64,000 bases of DNA from Nematopogon swammerdamellus. Taxonomy: Eukaryota > Arthropoda > Insecta > Lepidoptera > Adelidae. Of the stretch, positions 50,375 through 59,568 are shown piece after piece. Positions within the stretch are counted from its first letter, which is position 1, and every line of letters starts with the position of its first letter. The DNA lies in the NCBI GenBank assembly GCA_946902875.1, contig OX336337.1, positions 1,054,001-1,118,000 on the forward strand, written 5' to 3'. The notes under the pieces are model-generated. The model searched no databases and was not told where the DNA came from. It was given only the letters and a program-made list of their open reading frames with translations. The position numbers were made by a program, and so were the translations under genes.

Positions 50375-50575
50375 GATTTCTTTATGCCATCCGGTATGGC
50401 CAAAGAGGAATTATATATAGAGTTATCACTCCGAAGAAATATACAGTTCAAGAAGAAATATACTTCCTCTTTGGGTATGGCTGAGTTAGAGCGGCAAGAG
50501 CGCATGCTCCAATATTACCTCCGAGAAGGTGCCAAGGCCTAACCGGATTGTTGACTGGACTAGAGGAGAACACAT
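50375..50575 (-). repeat. SINE-B carrying a 73-bp micro-insertion
   Basis: TGCCATCCGGTATGGC, [insertion 50401-50473], then GGTATGGCTGAGTTAGAGCG, GAGCGCATGCTCCAATATTA, CCTCCGAGAAGGTGCCAAGG and GACTGGACTAGAGGAGAACA. 5-prime-truncated, and of the GTATGGCTGAG subfamily. Confidence 0.75.
50401..50473. mobile_element. 73-bp hAT-like micro-element at the same SINE-B site
   Basis: Begins CAAAGAGGAATTATATATAG and ends TATACTTCCTCTTTG, an imperfect inverted repeat sharing CAAAGAG/CTCTTTG with the 50-bp element at 37220. Exactly flanked by GGTATGGC (50393-50400 and 50474-50481). The flanks differ from the GGTATGGG of the other copy, arguing for separate insertions. Confidence 0.75.
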
Positions 50576-50596
50576 TTTAATTTATTTATTCAAACA

Positions 50597-50945
50597 TTTT
50601 TTTTTTTTTTTTATGGAACCTGACACGGTTGGCTACATCACCTACAACATCCGTGATGTCAGCCCATAACACAGGGTGAACTAGGTGCCATGTCAGTGCT
50701 TCCCTTCATTTCATGTCGGCTACACTAAACTGGACGGAAAACACGAACTATTTACATAGCCGTTTCGACCGACGTTTCGTTCAGTGCGGTGGTACCAACC
50801 CGGCCGGGATAAACCCTACCACCTAGTAAGGTAAGAAGGGAAGGGACCTACAGTTTAACGTGGAATCCGAACCACGGTCAGCCTCCAACGGTCGAGCGGT
50901 CACCCATCCAATCACTGACCGCGCTCAGCGTTGCTTAATAACAGT
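50597..50945 (-). repeat. SINE-A5S, head truncated
   Basis: T-run 50597-50612, then tail, core and B-box inverse (GTGGAATCCGAACCACGG), 5S-like words inverse (GCGGTCACCCATCCAA, GCGTTGCTTAA). The A-box part of the head is missing. Confidence 0.8.
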
Positions 50946-51015
50946 TAACAATAAACATCATACAAAAATAAAAGGAAACACACAGTAAAGCAGAACAGCA
51001 GTCTGACACACCTAT

Positions 51016-51303
51016 ATTTTGTCTTTCAACAATGCAATGTATAAAACCCTGTGGCGCCATCTATTATTCAATAGTGTGACTAATCGATTTTTCGGACGTT
51101 TGTTGTATGGAAGCCCCCCTTCATTTTTAACATTTTCTTATTTTTCTTATTTGTTGTTATATCCGCCATAGTAACACATATTCTGTGAAACTTTCAACGG
51201 GTTACCTATTACGGTTCAAGAGATACAGCCCTCGGACGGACGGACGGACGGACGGCGGAGGCTCAGTAATAGGCTTCCGTACGGGATACGGAAACCTAAA
51301 AAA
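51016..51303 (-). repeat. F-family repeat (diverged subtype)
   Basis: TTTTGTCTTTCAACAATGCA, CCATCTATTATTCAATAGTG, TTTCAACGGGTTACCTATTA, (CGGA)n, AGGCTTCCGTACGGGATACG and GAAACCTAAAAAA. Confidence 0.7.
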
Positions 51304-51389
51304 ATTGAAGATAGTCAAGTACAAATATGTACACCCCTCCTCCACCTGTTCGCCTTCGCCAAACGCGCCATACTCTCGCGCAACAACCC

Positions 51390-51601
51390 TTTGTAGTCGA
51401 TGGAAGAGTTCTTCGAACTGCACGATTCTCTGAATCGTTCTTGTGCCGCAATATCTTCCCCCACTCCTACAATCCACGGATCTTTCCCCATCGACATTAG
51501 TCCACCTCCAAGCCGGACTGGCACCGGATGGGTGAAATTGGCTGAGCCTGAGGTTTCGACCTCGGGCAGAGCCACCCAGTTCGGAAGAAATAAAAAAAAA
51601 G
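51390..51601 (+). repeat. LINE-E/SINE-like 3-prime end
   Basis: CTGGCACCGGATGGGTGAAA, TTGGCTGAGCCTGAGG, CCTCGGGCAGAGCCACCCAG and TTCGGAAGAAATAAAAAAAAA mirror the LINE-B tail layout (GGTGATTTTGGCT, CCTCGGCACAGCCACCCATG, A-tail). The upstream 150 bp is open in one frame but shows no RT motif. Confidence 0.45.
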
Positions 51602-51639
51602 CCTCCACCATAACAAAGAACAAAATTTATTTTTTTTGT

Positions 51640-51712
51640 CACGACCGTGCCACGTTGAACGTGTCCGTTGCATCTGCCTACCCCAATGGTAAATAGGGGT
51701 GACGTAACATTA
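51640..51712 (+). repeat. LINE-G remnant
   Basis: CACGACCGTGCCACGTTGAA, CGTGTCCGTTGCATCTGCCT, ACCCCAATGGTAAATAGGGG and TGACGTAAC follow the last codons and stop of LINE-G (GTTGTCTCTGCCTACCCCAC, GCGTGACGCTATG). Confidence 0.5.
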
Positions 51713-51954
51713 TTTATTATGTATCTATCTTAAATTTCATAAATGAAGAAGTTTACATAGGAAATGGTAAGTGACTCACCCGCTGTGCGCCAGGAGTGTG
51801 GGGGCTGCAATGGTTTCTTGATAACTGGAACAAAATAACATTTTGTTAGCCAGATCTCCGTGAAGACTATCGTGAAGAATATCGTTGCGTTGGGGGTGTA
51901 GGCACCAAAGTAGACGTCATATTGTATCATCGTCATATTTATTTTATTTTATAA
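51713..51954. other. no recognised feature
   Basis: AT-rich spacer. Confidence 0.4.
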
Positions 51955-52140
51955 TGTTTTTTATGGAAATTGACACGGTTGGCTACATCACCTACAACTA
52001 CAACATACGTAATGTCAGCCCATAACACCTTGGTGAACGAGGTGCCATGTCAGTGCTTCCCTTCGGTCGTGACGGAAAACTCGAACTATTTACATATTCG
52101 TTTCAAACGACCATTTAGTGCGGTGGTACCAACCCGGTTT
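51955..52140 (-). repeat. SINE-A, 5-prime-truncated
   Basis: TTTTTTATGGAAATTGACAC, GGTTGGCTACATCACCTACA, AGCCCATAACACCTTGGTGA, TGTCAGTGCTTCCCTTCGGT and GTGCGGTGGTACCAACCCGG. Confidence 0.75.
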
Positions 52141-52145
52141 ATATA

Positions 52146-52335
52146 TTAGTACTAGGCATGTACCTATCCGCTTTATATTTCTTCGTTAGATAGATGCAAA
52201 ACCGAAAATAAAGAGAAAAAATACGTCCCGACCAGAATCCGAACCAGGAACTATGGCATGAGCCGCCAATGCGTTACCCATTTCGCCACCGTGTCGATGA
52301 CCTATTCTCTCGACATTTCGAACAGTTGCATCTTC
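52146..52335 (-). repeat. SINE-D: tRNA-derived SINE
   Basis: The minus strand carries an A-box TGGCGAAATGGG (52278-52289) and a B-box-like GGTTCGGATTCTGG (52232-52245), then GTCGGGACGTATTTTTTCTC, TTTATTTTCGGTTTTGCATC and TATCTAACGAAGAAATATAA. The last part is shared with 45650-45720, so this is a dispersed element and not a tRNA gene. Confidence 0.6.
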
Positions 52336-52349
52336 TACAACGTGTTCCA

Positions 52350-52742
52350 AAACTCAGTCAAGCGGGAACCAGGGAGTAGGCCAGTTGATAAGAAAATAAG
52401 ATAAGAAAAATAAGAAAAAAAAATCAGTGTCATTTATTTTTTATTTAGAAAAAAATTTTACTGAATAATTTTTTGGTAAAACTACAGGCATTCTGGTTTT
52501 ATTTGGGATAGTTATCAATAGCAGAGTTATTTAGGCTTCCAATATAAAAATTTGAACAATTCTATTTGCAAATTTATAGTCGTAGTACCTGAAATGTCGT
52601 ACGAGATGTAAATTTTCAATGTTTTTAAAAAAATGCTCATATCATAAAAAACAAATGACTCCGATTTTTTTTGTTTAGTGGTAGTTTTGTCTGGGTAGTT
52701 ACAATCTGGCCTACTCCTTGGTTCCCGCTTGACGTTGAGTTT
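52350..52742. mobile_element. 393-bp element with ~38-bp inverted repeats
   Basis: Left AAACTCAGTCAAGCGGGAAC, CAGGGAGTAGGCCAG and right CTGGCCTACTCCTTGGTTCC, CGCTTGACGTTGAGTTT are inverse with three differences. The interior is AT-rich and non-coding. No target duplication is evident. Superfamily unassigned. Confidence 0.7.
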
Positions 52743-53289
52743 AAGGACACGTTGTATAGATCATCATAGAGCTGATAGAGATAGGTTTCTTGAACTAGTG
52801 GCATGTGTTAGTGCGGGTGAGCGGGATTTTTCCATTTCATGTGTTTAGTCAACACGAACCGCCCCAAAAAATCCGCCCAAACGCCCCAGGAAGCGTTGAA
52901 AACTAGGACGAATCCGGAGGAACCCGGGCACAAGAACGTTAGAAGAGGTTGGATGGACGTCGGACTGTCCAATGCTTATATGAGAACCAGCGTCGCCGAG
53001 CTCCGCGGGTAGCGGAGGGGACGGCGCGCGCTCTGATTGGGTGGTATCGGGTGGTATCGCGCTCTGATTGGGTGGTAACGAATGTTATTTGTACGTTTTT
53101 ACAAATATGGTGTTAAGCTGGCGCGGGGAAGGTCCGTAGTCCCTACCTCTAACGTTCTTTCCCAGGAAGATGGCTGCCATAAATTCACAGCATTCATTAT
53201 ATTATTTGGACCAAACCAAGGTCATGGCGGCCGAGGTTATGACGGTAGGACAAATCATTATTGACGGAGAAGTGATCTAACAGGTTGAA
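52743..53289. other. unassigned; duplicated CCAAT segment
   Basis: GCGCTCTGATTGGGTGGTA occurs at 53026-53044 and 53059-53077, each with an inverted CCAAT box. AAGAACGTTAGA (52940) and CTCTAACGTTCTT (53147) are inverse. No exon found. Confidence 0.35.
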
Positions 53290-53660
53290 GAGTACGTATA
53301 TACATAAATATACATACATATCACACACGCTGAATCCCGACAATCGGGGTAAGCAGAGTAATCGGTGTTGTGCTGCAAGTACTCTAGTAAAGTACAGCAC
53401 AACACCGACCACCACGTTTCGCAAAGTATTCGAACAAGATTAAATCGATCACGCAGCAAGTAAGGCACGAAGACCCACCTGCTGCATGACTCGGTGGAAG
53501 TACCGTGCCAAGGTGAGAGGTGGCGAGCCCGTCGCCCTTTAGCACGATATCTTGTCTTTATCCCTTAGTCACCTTTTACGACATGCACGGGGAGAGATGC
53601 TGTGGGGCTATTCTTTTTAAGTACCGGCACCACACGGTACTCGGTACACGGTACGTATAT
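53290..53660 (-). repeat. K element, complete with head X
   Basis: (CATA)n, ACACACGCTGAATCCCGACA, GTTGTGCTGCAAGTACTCTA, ACACCGACCACCACGTTTCG, CGTGCCAAGGTGAGAGGTGG, TTAGTCACCTTTTACGACAT, GGGGAGAGATGCTGTGGGGC and GTACTCGGTACACGGTAC. The best full-length K in the window. Confidence 0.8.
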
Positions 53661-53689
53661 CTCGGTAAAATTCTGCGGCCTGGTAGACA

Positions 53690-54165
53690 AGGTCTGCTTA
53701 AGGAGGTCGGGAGACGAATTCAAATGGGTAGGCCATCGGAAAAAAATCGCCCTGAGGTCTGTTCCGCAATGTATATATGACCAGTGTGTCCTCCCGCTTA
53801 TGACGTACGGGTGTGAAACTTGGACTGGTTGAAAGTTGCCCAGCGAGCGATGGAGCAAGCCATGCTGGGAATATCGCTACGTGATATGGTGCGTAACGAG
53901 GCAATCCTCCGACGCACCAAAGTAGTCGAACACCGGGTGGCTAAGCTAAAGTGTCAGTGGGCTGGGCACGTTAGTTGAAGAAACGACGACCTCTGGAGTA
54001 ACCGTGTCCTACATTGGCGGCAGTGGACAGGAAAATGGAGTGTGGGAAGACGACGACATCGTCATCGGAAAATAGTGGTTCCGTATCGCTGAAGGCCGGA
54101 AGGACTGGAGGAAAATTTGAGAGGCATATGTCCAGCAGTGGACGCGTACACGCTGACTGACTGAT
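53690..54165 (+). pseudogene. RTE-type LINE ORF2 C-terminus, longest copy
   Basis: Frames spell GDEIQMGRPSEKN (near 53710), QRAMEQAMLGISLRDMVRNE, TKVVEHRVAKLKCQWAGHVS, RNDDLWSNRVLHWRQWTGKW and a CTGACTGACTGA tail. Compared with 21900 it adds upstream coding sequence but has several stops and frameshifts, so it is dead. Confidence 0.75.
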
Positions 54166-54597
54166 TATATCACTGCGTCAAGTGGGTATACCGAGTGTTT
54201 TAACTCGTCGAGTTGACACCTTCAACTGAAGATGTACTACAAGGAGCCGGCGAGGTTCACCAATCATTGTAAAAAGGAATAGCAGAGTTCAGAGCGAAGG
54301 GCGAACAGAGAATGGGTACGCAAATAAGTCAAAGCCACGAGAGGGCCCTCGGATTCCCCTGCGCGAGCGTTGTCGCGGAGTGGCTCGGGGGTGGCGGGGC
54401 GGGGTGGCGAGTGGCGACAGACACGCCCCCCCCCCCCCCCCGCACCACCCCCGAGACCGCGGAAACAACGCACGACCTACCCTAATTGAGAGCAAGTTCG
54501 GAATAGGCAAGCGAGCCGCCGGCAGTGGATTTTGATGTAACGGGGCTGTGCAAGAACTGTGTCGAGAGCGCGCTCATTTATAATAATTAATAACATA
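54166..54597. other. GC-rich patch with poly-C
   Basis: 54350-54475 is G-rich then C-rich, with a 16-C run at 54426-54441. Frames across it are compositional artefacts. Confidence 0.35.
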
Positions 54598-54962
54598 CTA
54601 GCTTTTGCCCGCGGCTTCGCTCGCGTAAAATTCGTATTAAATAAGAAGAAGAAGCCTGCTACCGTACGTTTATTTCGGCGCTCGGAACAATTCAGTTTGT
54701 ATGAGAGCCACACATCTTAGCCTAACCGGAACTGAATTTTATTTAGTACATGTGTCACGTATAGCTAAATGTGCTTGTACTAAGTTGCATCGAACTGGAA
54801 TGATCGGTTTAAGAGTTATGGAGGAACATGCATACATTCATACACACATACAGAAAAAAATTCTAAAAATATCCCAATTTAGTTTAGTATCATATATTAT
54901 AGAGTCTACAAACGAAATATCTCATAAAACAAAGTAACTTACTCCATGACCATCCCTTACAT
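54598..54962 (-). mobile_element. H1 Helitron-like element, near full length
   Basis: CTAGCTTTTGCCCGCGGCTT with CGCTCGCG, ATTTCGGCGCTCGGAACAAT, GAGAGCCACACATCTTAGCC, AAGAGTTATGGAGGAACATG, TCTAAAAATATCCCAATTTA and CATAAAACAAAGTAACTTAC. Confidence 0.7.
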
Positions 54963-54997
54963 ATTTATTATTAGTATTGACTGATTTATTTTAATCA

Positions 54998-55212
54998 CAT
55001 CACACAGGGCGACAGACTAGCCACCTCTCACCTTGGCGCGGTCCTTCCACTGAGTCACGCAGCAGTTGGGTCTTCGTGCCTTACTTGCTGCTTGATAGTT
55101 ATCTTAATCCTAATTGTCGTTCTGTAATTTACAGGAGTACTTGCAGCACAACACCGTTTACTCTGCTTACCCCGATTGTCGGGATACAGCGTGTGGTATA
55201 TATGTATGTACG
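54998..55212 (+). repeat. K element, head missing
   Basis: ACAGGGCGACAGACTAGCCA, CTCTCACCTTGGCGCGGTCC, CTTCGTGCCTTACTTGCTGC, GTACTTGCAGCACAACACCG, CCCGATTGTCGGGATACAGC and GTGTGGTATATATGTATGTA. Confidence 0.75.
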
Positions 55213-55626
55213 AAAGAATATGAAAGAGTGAGAGGTAAGTGAAAGAATATGAAAGAGTGAGTATGAGAATGTGAATACAATTTGCCGGGCTACATAATGT
55301 AAAACTTGAAAATCACTTATACCAGATTCGGTGAAACGGTTTAAAATTTCGAATTTCACTGTATTTTTATTTTTTTGCCAGAAGCAATTTTAAATGGAAA
55401 ACGCGTTTGCACGGAAACCGCAATAGGTTACAAGATGAGCCGTCAGCGCAAAATTGCTTTTATGCAAATGAATGTAGTGGAAAGTTACAAAGTCGATAGT
55501 CGAATGCGCTTCGCCGCGAAACAACAGACCGCGCCGCCCCGCCCCGCCTCCGCCGCCGGCGGCGTCGCGTCGCGCACACTGCACCGGCACTCGGGCATTC
55601 TACACACGATGTCACTGTATTTATTA
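55213..55626. other. unassigned; small tandem repeat and GC-rich patch
   Basis: GAAAGAATATGAAAGAGTGA is duplicated (55212 and 55241). 55375-55510 is single-copy with an octamer ATGCAAAT (55461, POU-type). 55525-55580 is CpG-rich. An open frame (55375-55698) shows no domain. Confidence 0.3.
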
Positions 55627-55682
55627 CATGCATACGGGGCAAGCAGAGTAAGCAGTGTTGTACTGCAAGGATCATCTCAACC
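55627..55682 (-). repeat. K element fragment
   Basis: CATACGGGGCAAGCAGAGTA, AGCAGTGTTGTACTGCAAGG match the K 3-prime region inverted. Confidence 0.5.
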
Positions 55683-55878
55683 TTCGGGAAAGCATTAATA
55701 CGTAAGTACTAACACTGTACACTACGCTTAGGTAACTTTATTTGTTTTTGTTGTTGTTATTTTTCGTTTATTTGTTTTGTTTGTTCTTTAATTTGATTTA
55801 AGTACCTTTTTTGTGTATTGTGAATAGATAGAACAGATTTATGCATTATATTTTACTCCAACTGTTCCCGCAAAATAA
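55683..55878. other. no recognised feature
   Basis: AT-rich spacer with TTTTGTT-type repeats. Confidence 0.4.
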
Positions 55879-56290
55879 TAAAAAACCGGCCAAGTGCGAG
55901 TCGAACTCGCGCACCGAGGGTTCCGTATCGCCATGTCATGGTCAGCGCCACTCACGCCATCTATGGCGTGTTTTATTAAATGCTTCATATTAGTTAAAAT
56001 TCATGATTAGTTAAAATGCTTCATACTGTTTTCGGTAGATGGCGCGCATACACTATTTAGTTTCTTGTATGGAGACCCCCGTGAATTTTTTACTTTTTCT
56101 TATTTTTATAATTTGTTATTATGGCCGATATAATAACAAATTATAAAAATATTATATCGGCCATAATAACACATATTTTGTGAAAATTTGAACGGGCTGC
56201 CTATTACGGTTCAAGAGATAACAGCTCTCGGACAGACAGACGAACATACAGACAGACAGACAGACAGACGGCGTAGGCTTAGTAATAGTA
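55879..56290 (-). repeat. F-family repeat with an internal palindromic duplication
   Basis: AAAACCGGCCAAGTGCGAGT, CGCACCGAGGGTTCCGTATC, GCGCCACTCACGCCATCTAT, GGTAGATGGCGCGCATACAC, TTGAACGGGCTGCCTATTAC and (ACAG)n. TTATTATGGCCGATATAAT is repeated in inverse at 56104-56172, forming a hairpin absent from other F copies. Confidence 0.75.
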
Positions 56291-58067
56291 ATAAAAACTG
56301 TACTACCCGCTGTACTCTGCATCACAGTCTACGGACTAGTGCAGGGGACAGTGCCTACATTGTAAGTGTATCATTCATTTCATTATTGAATAAATATTTT
56401 TTTACTTTTACTTTCACTTTTTACATTAGGACAAGATGACTCGCGGTAATACGATAAATCGTTGGGCACCATATTGAGTGTCTGTAATACCTCAAACTAA
56501 TTCTTATGAAGCTCTTTTATATCAACAATACTGCCACAATCACTCTGTAATAAATGTTAAGCACGAGTGCTAAGTATTATGAGTGGCGAAAACATGATAA
56601 AATTTTTATTTTTTTTTCTCGATATAAAAAAAACGACATAAAATTTTCACCATAGAAAATAATTACATACCTCCAAACCGTTAATAAAACCGCTAGTATT
56701 AAATAAATACTTTAAATTATATCATGAAACTTTGCAAAATAACTAATCTCAATATAAAGCATGTCCAATGTTTTTTGCATTTTAAAACTAAGTACCTAAC
56801 CATTATTTTCACCGTAAAAAAAAAAAAAGGAAGAAAGAAAAAAATATGATTTACTGTCATTATACCTATATGTATACAAAAAAAGAAAGGATTACAGAAA
56901 CATGAAATTGTACAAGTAAACCTAATTTCATAACACAAGTAATGACAACATAAAAAAAGTAAGCAAAGTGAAAAACAATTAACTAAACTTTGAGACTTGA
57001 AATTATCGAGTACCACTATCCTTTTCGTTCTCTCACCAATTCTCTATCGCCCTATCCCGCCCTTTTTCTAGTGTCATACGCAGCCTTCGTTCAGCCATTT
57101 TAGAGTTAATTAAATTTAAATGAAAGAAAGAAAATAAAAAAGATAAAGAAACCCGACCACCCAAAGTTAAACACACTGTCCTCCTCTGCGCTGACAGTCG
57201 GGCAAACTCTACCCTCCATTTTTCTAAACATATCGCAGACATTCACCGCATACTTAGTTGTCACTTCGCGGGAATTTCATTTTCATTTAAAAACTTAACC
57301 CTTTTCACTACCACAGAACACAATGACAAGAAAATGCAGCAATGAATTCGTTTGCTTATCCACACTAAAGTGGTGCAGTAAGCGTTCTACGTCCATGCTG
57401 CACGGCATTGAGTGCAGTGCACTCCTAATTAAAATGGCGGCGCGCCCCGGTGTTGCCGCACGGAGCGGGGCAGTGCGGCTCACGTCGGAGTGCTGAGCCA
57501 GTGTTGCCAGCCGCCGCGGTTAATTGATATCGTGTCGGCAATGCGGTGGTGGCGGTGCGGGGCGGCGGCCTGCAGAGTGGGATGGACGCGATCACTGCAT
57601 GAAACCGGGCAGTGACAACGAGCGATTGTTTTACTTGCAACGGGAACACGTTCACGAATTTCTAAATAAGTATACCAGGCGGCATATAACTCAACCAGTT
57701 TGCGTAGGTACGCAAGTGTATTTGTATTGGGCGACTGGCCAGCCAATCACGCGGTCTGCAGGCGCTCTCCCCGCCGTCGCATCCCGCGCCCTCCACCAAA
57801 GATACCCTAAATTCGGCTGCTGTACTGGTCCAAGTTATATGTCGTCTGGTATAAGGGCCTGCATCTCATCCAGTCACTGATTCACTCAGCACCGCTTTTT
57901 TTTGCGAAGATATCGGAATCTGTCACGGTGAGTTCTTTTTTTCCAGTTATAAATTTCTGCATTCTATCAAGCAATTAGTAATGATTTAGTGTCATCTCTA
58001 TCTTTCAACGTTAAGAAGACAGAGATGACACTACATTGCCACAACAATTGTAATACAGCCATATTGC
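56291..58067. other. no recognised gene
   Basis: 56291-57410 is AT-rich. 57420-57610 is GC-rich (GCGGCGCGCCCCGGTG, GGTGGCGGTGCGGGGCGG) with GCCAGTGTTGCCAGCC at 57499. A 118-residue frame (57524-57880) has no motif I know. 57720-57760 has GCCAGCCAATCACG, a CCAAT box. 57990-58045 contains a short inverse pair (AGTGTCATCTCT / AGAGATGACACT). Confidence 0.3.
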
Positions 58068-58315
58068 TTATTGTTTATTTATCCTCTCTTGGCAGTACAC
58101 TGCGCTCAGATTTGTTATATTTACATTGTTACATTCCACCAGTTCGATTATCACAGCGAAGAAGAACTGACAAGAAACATCACTGGAAATGTTTCAATGT
58201 GCTAAGTGCACATTGAAACATTTCCAGTATTACTTTTCAAAAATATTCCTAAACACGCATCTGATGATTTATGAAAGAGGCAGAAATTTATGACAAAGTG
58301 AAAAAATGAAGTTAT
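58068..58315 (-). repeat. family U2 (LINE 3-prime UTR), uninterrupted copy with hairpin
   Basis: ATTGTTTATTTATCCTCTCT, GGCAGTACACTGCGCTCAGA, CCACCAGTTCGATTATCACA, GCGAAGAAGAACTGACAAGA and AACACGCATCTGATGATTTA. It is the empty-site partner of 33936-36110 and carries its own perfect hairpin at 58182-58228. Confidence 0.65.
58182..58228. repeat. perfect 21-bp stem hairpin
   Basis: ACTGGAAATGTTTCAATGTG+C, 5-base loop TAAGT, then the exact inverse complement. Embedded in U2 and not present at the equivalent position near 35975. Could be a fold-back insertion or a local inverted duplication. Confidence 0.9.
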
Positions 58316-58439
58316 ATACCCACCACACTGACGGCCACATGAAGCTGGCCAGTCACCACAAACAGCACCCGTTCACGAGCACCACACCCCGGGGTCAGCC
58401 ATCGCTTCCCTCAACCATATTATTAAAGGGTGAGAGACG

Positions 58440-58640
58440 ACTCGGTAATAGTGCCTAAAACAGTTTGACAGACAGCTGTTCTGCTATTCATCCGCTTTGC
58501 ATGGCAGATGTGAATTAGACCTTTTCTTAAGTGCCTGTTAGAAGATTAAATGACCGAAAATCCATACTTAATTTTGAGTCAGCTTACGATTCCGATGACT
58601 ACATTACAAAAATGTCGAGTGTGTTTTGTTTTGTCTGGAG
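58440..58640 (-). repeat. Harbinger-MITE internal remnant
   Basis: CCTAAAACAGTTTGACAGAC, AGCTGTTCTGCTATTCATCC, GCTTTGCATGGCAGATGTGA and CTTAAGTGCCTGTTAGAAGA are the inverse of 31960-32090. The terminal repeats are lost. Confidence 0.55.
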
Positions 58641-58849
58641 TTCAAAAAATCGGTCTGTGCTTCTAAATAAGTGAATCCTGAAGAGTTTGGTATCACTGAA
58701 CGCGTAATTTCAGTACAAACAAGACAGAATAACGAGTATTGATGGATCGATCGATTGAGGCGGGATATTCGAATTTGTGCGGCAGCGCGCGCGCCAAAAT
58801 TTTGCGTTTTTGAGCGCCGCTAAAAGGGCCTGGGAGCCAAGGGGTGCTG

Positions 58850-58965
58850 TGCGAAGGGTCGCCCTAGACGCACGTAAGGTGTGTCAGGATCGTGGCACGT
58901 GGAGATCTGTTGTCTCTGCCTACCCCACCGGGAAACAGGCGTGACGCTATGTATGTATGTATGTA
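58850..58965 (+). repeat. LINE-G remnant with internal deletion
   Basis: GGGTCGCCCTAGACGCACGT joined to AGGTGTGTCAGGATCGTGGC, ACGTGGAGATCTGTTGTCTC, TGCCTACCCCACCGGGAAAC, AGGCGTGACGCTATG and (TATG)n. About 100 bp present at 5845-5955 are missing. Confidence 0.7.
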
Positions 58966-59290
58966 AAAAGTAAAGAGCGTAATTACGTAAGAACGAATAA
59001 TCCCGCGTAGTTCTTGATAATAATTGGATCCTAAAATGCGAAGAAAGTGTTATAAGGGCGAAGAGGAGCGTTAACTTTGATTAATGCTTTAATTTTGACA
59101 CTCAGCAAATTTCGCTACGTAACGACTCCCCAAGCCCCAAACACCTTCCATCAGCGAAGTATTCCAGCAACTCGGGCGCTTCTCGGAAGCGGCGAGTTAA
59201 CGAGCCGCTGGTAAAAACAAATGATCATTATTACGTAAACTACGCTCCCCGAGAACCCAAACGATACTAAGGTGTGGGGTCGGGCTGTCT
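58966..59290. other. repeat-poor block
   Basis: 59095-59270 is single-copy and CpG-containing (GGCGAGTTAACGAGCCGCTG, ATTATTACGTAAACTACG). No gene; candidate regulatory DNA only. Confidence 0.25.
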
Positions 59291-59440
59291 TTTTAGGATT
59301 CCGTATCCGGTACGGGAACCTATACTAAGCCTACGCCGTCTGTCTGTCTGTCTGCCCGAGGGCTAGCGTCTCTCTTGAACTGTAATAGGTAGCCCGTTGA
59401 AATTTTCACAGAATATGTGTTAATATGGCCGAGAATAAAA
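59291..59440 (+). repeat. F-family 5-prime part
   Basis: TTTTAGGATTCCGTATCCGG, TATACTAAGCCTACGCCG, (CTGT)n, GTAATAGGTAGCCCGTTGAA and ATTTTCACAGAATATGTGTT. Confidence 0.7.
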
Positions 59441-59568
59441 TATAAAAACTCAAGCTGCGCGGGTATTTACTTAGCGGTCCATTATTTTTGACTTATTAAG
59501 GATTGGTTTTTTTTCATTTCTAATTTAACTATTTTATAATAATTTGTACATAATAAATTAAATCTTTT

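Noticed and set aside
50345..50542. 65-residue open frame
   Set aside because: Lies across SINE-B and its 73-bp insertion.
51202..51642. 146-residue minus-strand open frame
   Set aside because: Spans an F repeat, a LINE/SINE tail and its A-tail in antisense. Not a gene.
52225..52300. tRNA gene on the minus strand
   Set aside because: Promoter boxes are visible but the downstream 70 bp recur at 45650, so it is a SINE.
57524..57880. 118-residue open frame as a gene
   Set aside because: No recognisable domain, starts in a GC-rich island, no splice or promoter support.
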